Assembly (NCBI GenBank): GCA_003661265.1
Contig: QMVU01000017.1
Coordinates: 1 to 9,951, forward strand
DNA from: Thermoproteota archaeon
GTDB lineage: Archaea > Korarchaeota > Korarchaeia > Korarchaeales > Korarchaeaceae
Reading direction: 5' to 3'
DNA: 9,951 bases
The notes beneath the pieces are model-generated. The model searched no databases and was not told the origin of the DNA. It saw nothing but the letters and a program-made list of their open reading frames with translations. Below, in pieces: positions 5,908 through 9,951 of the stretch (position 1 is the first letter of the stretch; every line of letters begins with the position of its first letter). The translations under genes were made by a program, and so were the position numbers.

Positions 5908-5967
5908 TTACTTCAGAGGATCTAGGAGCTTAGAAAGGGTATTTAAGATGCTCACGCAAGAATACAT
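5908..5967 (-). CDS. possible 19-aa leader ORF before the pilin gene
   Basis: A 19-codon ORF (MYSCVSILNTLSKLLDPLK) with TAAGGAG six bases before its ATG (5974-5980), whose TAA ends two bases before the pilin ATG. The pilin itself has no good ribosome site, so translation could be coupled by stop and restart. The competing explanation is that this is untranslated promoter DNA: a TATA-like box lies inside it. Nothing in the peptide suggests a function of its own. Confidence 0.3.
   Translation of the reverse strand: MYSCVSILNTLSKLLDPLK
5940..5947 (-). promoter_or_regulatory. candidate archaeal TATA box for the pilin operon
   Basis: CTTAAATA on the minus strand is centred about 38 bases before the pilin ATG. 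Archaeal transcription would start roughly 25 bases downstream of the box, giving a leader of about 12 nt. It lies in the only sizeable gap (88 bp) between the surface-protein pair and the pilin gene, a sensible place for a second promoter giving abundant pilin. No clear BRE element is visible. Confidence 0.4.
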
Positions 5968-5993
5968 TGCTTTCTCCTTAGAGTTGCATGAGC

Positions 5994-7286
5994 TCATGGC
6001 TCCTCAACCCCCCAAAATTTTCTGAGGATCGAGAACAGAAGCAGCGTAATAACGGCTATAAGGAGGGGGGAAGTCCTCGAGATCGAACTTCCTCCTTCCC
6101 TCCCAATAACCTCAAGCGAGGCATTATACTCCTTATTCATGCCTATCTGACCTCTTCTTGGAGTTCTCTCATGTTGGGAGCTGGGTTCATTTGTATGTTC
6201 TTTACGGGACACATCTTCCTGGCAAGAAGTTTCGGAAGAATTAACTCGCGCTGGCTGTTGAACGCGACCTTGTTCCTCCCCTCTGGTCACAGGCTCAGAA
6301 CTTGGTCTGGGAGGATTGGTCTTAGGAACCTGCCTCTCTAAAACCTCTATCTCCTTGCTTGCCGTCTCCTTGAGATCACCGCTCTGTACTTCTGCGAAGA
6401 TTAGTACCTTATCTGCCTTACCTGCTGTGGCAGAGAATTCGAACGAGGAGGATGTGCCGGGTTCAAGGGAACTAGATTCCTCAAATGAAGGAGGCGAAGC
6501 TCCATCTAACTTAACCTTCAAATTGAAGCGAAGTAAATCCTCCCCTATGTTCTTCACAATAACGAAGAATGTGAAGGTCGAGCCTTGATTGACGGAGCTT
6601 GGCGCCCGTATAGAAAGACCTATTCCTTCCATCTTCACCCTATAGGAGATCACCTTGGAAATCTGTAACTCCCTACCTGTGCCTTGCTCCACACCCCTGA
6701 TCTCAACTTTTAAAGTGTAATTCCCCGGAACTCCTTGAGCCTTAGCCCTAAATGACACTTCAGAAGTCGATCCTCCGCTTAAGTTCCCGATTACTTCCCT
6801 CATACCGTCGATAGAGGCTTCTACAAAAAGAGCAGAAGCCTCTCCAACATTTGATACAGATACTATTATTTCAAACTCCTCCTCTGGCTTTACTGCGCTC
6901 GGAGAATTTACTGAGAGCGCTAATTCAGCAGGACTCAATATCCTTACGTCAACGTAGGCATCGCTCCTCTCAACGTAGAGGGAAGGCTCCTCGTCGTTCC
7001 AAATATGCAACCTGTGAACCCCTATTGAAGCTGAGGAGGTATCCCAAGCAACTGATGCGAAGCCCTCTGCATCAGAGTAATCCTCCCCTATCATCAATCC
7101 GTCGGTCTCATCGTAGAAGTGGACAAGCACCCCTTTCACAGGGTTACCCAGCTCGTCCAAAACCTGTACGGATAGAACAAGAATCTCTCCTTGAACAAAA
7201 CCTTCTTGCCCTGAAACCGAGGAAAGAAAGAGGGGAAGGATTAGAAAAAGGAGGAGGGAGGTGATAGATATAGATTCCCTTCTCAT
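5994..7286 (-). CDS. membrane-anchored cell-surface protein with Ig/CARDB-like domains
   Basis: A 430-aa exported protein. Residues 1-25 are a signal peptide (RR, hydrophobic core, SSVSG). The first beta domain (28-117) resembles bacterial Ig-like/invasin-type folds (LDELGNPVKGVLVHFYD). Two CARDB-like domains follow (about 119-217 and 220-318), each opening with an S-x-[SA]P-S-[SA]-V motif and carrying a VSNVGE or VKNIGE strand. A long polar, Pro/Ser/Glu/Arg-rich linker (319-405) leads to a C-terminal membrane span (406-421) with a short tail, RKFWGVEEP. Several sequons (N168, N189, N349, N388) fit surface exposure. This layout matches archaeal COG1361-like S-layer-type proteins. It is coupled to the upstream secreted protein by an ATGA overlap (7283-7286). 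A role as adhesin or filament-associated surface stalk is inference. Confidence 0.75.
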   Translation of the reverse strand: MRRESISITSLLLFLILPLFLSSVSGQEGFVQGEILVLSVQVLDELGNPVKGVLVHFYDETDGLMIGEDYSDAEGFASVAWDTSSASIGVHRLHIWNDEEPSLYVERSDAYVDVRILSPAELALSVNSPSAVKPEEEFEIIVSVSNVGEASALFVEASIDGMREVIGNLSGGSTSEVSFRAKAQGVPGNYTLKVEIRGVEQGTGRELQISKVISYRVKMEGIGLSIRAPSSVNQGSTFTFFVIVKNIGEDLLRFNLKVKLDGASPPSFEESSSLEPGTSSSFEFSATAGKADKVLIFAEVQSGDLKETASKEIEVLERQVPKTNPPRPSSEPVTRGEEQGRVQQPARVNSSETSCQEDVSRKEHTNEPSSQHERTPRRGQIGMNKEYNASLEVIGREGGSSISRTSPLLIAVITLLLFSILRKFWGVEEP

Positions 7287-8662
7287 CCTGCGGCACCAAT
7301 CGTCACTTTCAACACAGGCTTGGTCCAGACCTCGATGAGGCCACCGCCGTTTTGGGCCGGCGAATACTCCTGATCTCCCTCAAACAAAGCAGAGATGTCG
7401 ATAGTTCCAGGTCTTTCTGCCAGTATCGTAATCGACTGCCCGGACTTTACATGGAACTCCCCCTCATCTACGAAAACCCTTATCTGCCTGTCCTTCAACA
7501 AGCCATCTCCGCACATTAACTTGGCGGTGATGTTGATTAAATCCCCAACATGAACCTTCTTTGGATAATCTAAGAGAAGCTTTACAGCCTTTCTGACAAG
7601 AAGGGTGGTGGAATTGCTCACCCACGTACCAAAGCCCGATCCTGGTAGATCCCTACGGTCAAAGTACCCCCTGACCCCGATGCTTATAGTACCAGAAAAG
7701 GTTGGGGTGAACTCGAACTTCCCAGCGGAGTTAACCCAGTCTGAGGAGCCTATCTTTATCTGTATTGGATTTGGCAGGTAGTATTTGTTCCAATCGTACC
7801 GATAATGAACTTCTATTAGGACAGTTTCTCCTAAGTCTGCTGGGTTTGGAGTAGCTGTTACCCATATGCTGGGAAGGCTCGTTGTTTGGTGTGAGGATGA
7901 GGATGATGTGCTATCAATTACCGTAAATGTTTCGGTGTCGCTCGCGAAGATGTTATTGGACTGATCCTTTATCACACCTGAGATCCTCCAAGTCCCCGCC
8001 GGACCATCAGAGGGAACTGTGAACGTGAAAGTACCCGTCCCAGCATATGTCCTGATAGGATCGGAGGAGCTTGGGGGATACACATATGTGTATACGCTCG
8101 GATTTGGGGGTAAATAGCCATCCGTTTTCACAGATATTGTTACGGATTCTCCCTTCTGAACGCTTATCGGGCTAACCGATACGTCTATGGAACCGCTAGG
8201 AGGAGAGGTTGGGGAAGAAGCCTCAAAGGTAGCACTCCTGCTGTCCTTAAGGAAACCACCTGCTACATCTCCGTCGATTGTAATCTCGATGACGGAAGTG
8301 TATATCCCCTCTTTATCCGCTGTCACCGTCCAGCTGTATGTCATCGACACGGGCATGTCGTCCGGTACCCATTGACGATATGGTGGTGCGTTTTGAGCAG
8401 AACTCGCGTAATAAGAATAGCTTCCATCGGGAGCTATCGTCTTCATGACGACATATGCCGTTCCAGAGTCCAAACCAGATATACTTACGCTGGCTGTGAC
8501 GGTGAAGCTGTCTCCCACATCACCTGAAGATGGACTTACGCTTATGGAAATAGTGTAGGAAGCTTTAGCAATTACCCTTAGTCCTGAAGAAACGCCGAAT
8601 GCCAGCAGGATTGGTAGAAGAATGAGGATTGCATGAGATCCATAAAGCTTAGAGCCTTTCAT
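7283..8662 (-). CDS. secreted multi-domain Ig-like surface protein
   Basis: A 459-aa protein with a signal sequence (1-35; hydrophobic core 11-25, processing probably near AKAS). Four beta-sandwich domains can be outlined: about 36-148, 157-249, 264-355 and 360-452. The first three open with a V-x-[AP]-x-P sort of strand; domains 1 and 2 are joined by a Ser/Pro linker and 2 and 3 by a poly-Ser/Thr linker (251-262). Aromatic and Ser/Thr content is high, Cys almost absent (one, C384). There is no C-terminal anchor, unlike the partner encoded directly downstream, so it is likely held at the surface by that partner or released. A TAGGAGT ribosome site lies five bases before the ATG. It opens the surface-pilus operon on the minus strand. 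Ligand unknown. Confidence 0.75.
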   Translation of the reverse strand: MKGSKLYGSHAILILLPILLAFGVSSGLRVIAKASYTISISVSPSSGDVGDSFTVTASVSISGLDSGTAYVVMKTIAPDGSYSYYASSAQNAPPYRQWVPDDMPVSMTYSWTVTADKEGIYTSVIEITIDGDVAGGFLKDSRSATFEASSPTSPPSGSIDVSVSPISVQKGESVTISVKTDGYLPPNPSVYTYVYPPSSSDPIRTYAGTGTFTFTVPSDGPAGTWRISGVIKDQSNNIFASDTETFTVIDSTSSSSSHQTTSLPSIWVTATPNPADLGETVLIEVHYRYDWNKYYLPNPIQIKIGSSDWVNSAGKFEFTPTFSGTISIGVRGYFDRRDLPGSGFGTWVSNSTTLLVRKAVKLLLDYPKKVHVGDLINITAKLMCGDGLLKDRQIRVFVDEGEFHVKSGQSITILAERPGTIDISALFEGDQEYSPAQNGGGLIEVWTKPVLKVTIGAAG

Positions 8663-8666
8663 GCGG

Positions 8667-8673
8667 ACTCCTA
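8667..8673 (-). promoter_or_regulatory. ribosome binding site of the secreted Ig-like protein
   Basis: TAGGAGT on the minus strand, with its AGGAG core five bases before the ATG at 8662, supports that start and argues against a leaderless transcript. Confidence 0.5.
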
Positions 8674-8681
8674 AATGCTGG

Positions 8682-8702
8682 AAGTTTTTAAGAGGCTAAT
8701 AA
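8682..8702 (-). promoter_or_regulatory. possible promoter region of the surface-protein operon
   Basis: The 64-bp gap upstream of the 459-aa gene holds AT-rich minus-strand stretches (CTTAAAAACTT around 8682-8692 and TTATTAG around 8697-8703). The distal one is better placed if the ribosome site at 8667-8673 is transcribed. I cannot choose between them, and no BRE is clear. Confidence 0.25.
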
Positions 8703-8726
8703 GAGGGCTAAAATCGAATTGTTTTA

Positions 8727-9899
8727 TCAAACTTTCCCCCTATAACCTATCGCATCCCTTAGCACGGCGAGCATTTCCCTTGCATCAAAATCCCCAGCTT
8801 CAGAAGGGTTAAGCGCAGCCCATATCAATCTGCTGATCCCCCCTCCCTCTGAATCACCGATATAGCGAAGCTCATGGGGTTTTATATCTAGATATTGCGA
8901 GAGGAGCCGTATAAACCATGGAAATACCATTAAGATAGAACTTTCAACATCTCCAGACTCTAGAAGAGTTTCTGCCTTCTCAATTTCGTAAATGCCCTCC
9001 CTCTTTAGACCTCTTAAGAACAAGAGAAGAGATATCTCCCTAACTACAATTCCAAAAAGCCCGATAACAGAGATCAAAAAGAAGAGATAATTTAAATGCG
9101 CAGTAATCCCAGAGAACAAGGTAGAAAGAACTAAAACTCCTTTCCTATTTCTTCTCTTGGATTTCAGCAGGTCAGCAGGACTCAGCTCCTCTACCTCATA
9201 TTTGGGAGCTTCTAAATTATTTAAAAGCTTAAGAGAGATTACTGGGGCAAAAAATAAGCCTAAGGGGGATAGAATTGGCAGTAACCTATTCAGAACGGAG
9301 AAAACTAAAGAGGAAACGTTCAAACTAAAGGCCATAGTGAGCCCAGTTGCCCTCCTCCGATCATCCAATAGACTAAGTAATGGAATTCCGATAACGGATG
9401 GAAGAAGCGAATAAATTTTGGGAAAGGCGATATTGCACGTCTTTAGGTCGCTCATTAAAACACTCGCTATGAGTATCAGAGAACTTGCTAACGACGAAAT
9501 CGCGACATATTTCAGCAATGATAGGAAGCTCTTCCTTTTCCCAATTCTAATAGCCAATAGCAAGCTAATAGAGTCGCTAAAACCGTATAGGGAGGTCCAT
9601 CCATAAATAATGGCTTGAACGACAGATAGAGGACTCCCTAAATCGACGAAAGCAGGTAAAAAGAGGAAAGTTAGCGCACCAGAAATCCCAAGACTTGTAA
9701 AGCTCTGAAGATATGAACAAGCTCCAGCTATCGCTCCCAAGATGCCAAGCCCAACTAGGCCTCTAAGATCATTGCAGGTCGCAGTCAGGCGCAAAGCTAG
9801 ATCCAACTGAAAGTCCTTCCTAGAATAAACGAAGTAAATAAAAGCCAAAAGCACTCCGTAAATAAGGGTTAAAAGGTATAGGACCCTATTTGGCTTCAA
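8727..9899 (-). CDS. multi-pass membrane protein with C-terminal cytoplasmic domain, unknown function
   Basis: A 390-aa protein with a TTG start, supported by GGGAGG (9904-9909) four bases upstream. About eight to ten hydrophobic segments occupy residues 6-25, 48-62, 70-84, 93-115, 127-149, 163-177, 187-203, 207-226 and 255-295, with a charged loop at 229-253 (Lys/Arg 246-253). The final 95 residues are soluble; a helical stretch around 303-340 (IEKAETLLESGD...) resembles the small C-terminal helical domains following membrane regions in DUF4129-type proteins, but the match is weak. A 64-bp gap separates it from the surface-protein operon, so it may be transcribed separately or read through. 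It could be a glycan or lipid-carrier enzyme, a transporter, or a filament-associated membrane component; no catalytic motif is visible. Confidence 0.7.
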   Translation of the reverse strand: MKPNRVLYLLTLIYGVLLAFIYFVYSRKDFQLDLALRLTATCNDLRGLVGLGILGAIAGACSYLQSFTSLGISGALTFLFLPAFVDLGSPLSVVQAIIYGWTSLYGFSDSISLLLAIRIGKRKSFLSLLKYVAISSLASSLILIASVLMSDLKTCNIAFPKIYSLLPSVIGIPLLSLLDDRRRATGLTMAFSLNVSSLVFSVLNRLLPILSPLGLFFAPVISLKLLNNLEAPKYEVEELSPADLLKSKRRNRKGVLVLSTLFSGITAHLNYLFFLISVIGLFGIVVREISLLLFLRGLKREGIYEIEKAETLLESGDVESSILMVFPWFIRLLSQYLDIKPHELRYIGDSEGGGISRLIWAALNPSEAGDFDAREMLAVLRDAIGYRGKV

Positions 9900-9951
9900 C
9901 AGACCTCCCTTCCATGTTATTTAGTCTCAAGAAGAGCAGAGCAAGATTTAC
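9886..9951 (-). CDS. possible C-terminal end of an upstream gene, partial
   Basis: An open minus-strand frame enters from the window edge and ends at TAG (9888-9886) after 21 codons (...FLRLNNMEGRSVEAK), overlapping the next gene's TTG start by 14 bp. A second frame also enters from the edge and stops earlier (TAA, 9919-9917, ...SALLETK). Either could be the tail of an upstream operon gene; the sequence shown cannot decide. Confidence 0.25.
   Translation of the reverse strand, partial: VNLALLFLRLNNMEGRSVEAK

Noticed and set aside
5988..6341. 117-codon plus-strand ORF opposite the anchored CARDB-like gene
   Set aside because: It lies opposite the low-complexity linker, where biased codons keep the other strand open. 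It has no ribosome site or neighbours on that strand.
6851..7264. 137-codon plus-strand ORF
   Set aside because: Composition is dominated by Arg, Ser, Gln and Pro, as expected for the antisense of a coding region; the minus-strand Ig/CARDB frame is clearly the real one.
8697..8740. T-rich stretch downstream of the 390-aa gene as a terminator
   Set aside because: On the minus strand the T runs are short (TTTT at most) and there is no hairpin; not enough to call one.
1..9951. CRISPR, tRNA, insertion sequence or inverted-repeat mobile element
   Set aside because: I saw no spaced direct repeats, cloverleaf, transposase motif or terminal inverted repeats, and the window is almost fully occupied by genes of uniform style.

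Overview
The window looks archaeal and probably thermophilic. Arg codons are mostly AGA/AGG, ATA is common, several starts are TTG or GTG, strong GGAGG/GGTGA ribosome sites are frequent, and neighbouring genes overlap by 4 bp (ATGA, GTGA, TTGA). The proteins are rich in Glu, Lys, Arg, Ile and Val. A TACK-type archaeon (Thermoproteota or Korarchaeota) is my best guess from style alone. I see no rRNA, tRNA, CRISPR array or insertion sequence.

Minus strand, read right to left: a possible gene tail at the window edge; a 390-aa multi-TM protein of unknown function (9899-8727); two coupled cell-surface Ig/CARDB-like proteins (8662-7283 secreted, 7286-5994 membrane-anchored); a possible 19-codon leader ORF; a 92-aa pilin-like protein (5905-5627); a TadA/VirB11-type secretion ATPase (5630-4182); two very short TadB/TadC-like platform proteins (4203-3700, 3727-3152); and an A24-family prepilin peptidase (from 3148). 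Pilin, motor, platform and peptidase together make a compact archaeal type IV filament (Tad-like) locus.

Plus strand, converging on that operon: a tightly packed cluster (374-2765) of six small genes, including a 33-codon gene at 1088-1189. Five encode proteins with a single N-terminal membrane segment and almost no cytoplasmic leader. The last encodes an 85-aa two-TM protein lying entirely antisense to the 3' part of the peptidase ORF. Their architecture is what minor pilins, pseudopilins or archaellum FlaF/FlaG-like stator proteins would look like, but I recognise none of them by sequence. A divergent 101-aa hypothetical gene (327-22) closes the left end.

Working model (inference): the minus operon builds and displays a surface filament or secretion pseudopilus with Ig-like surface partners, and the plus cluster supplies accessory membrane-anchored subunits of the same machine. 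The most questionable stretches are 2459-2510 and 2766-2850, where reading frames suggest either single-base sequence errors or unusual gene overlap.
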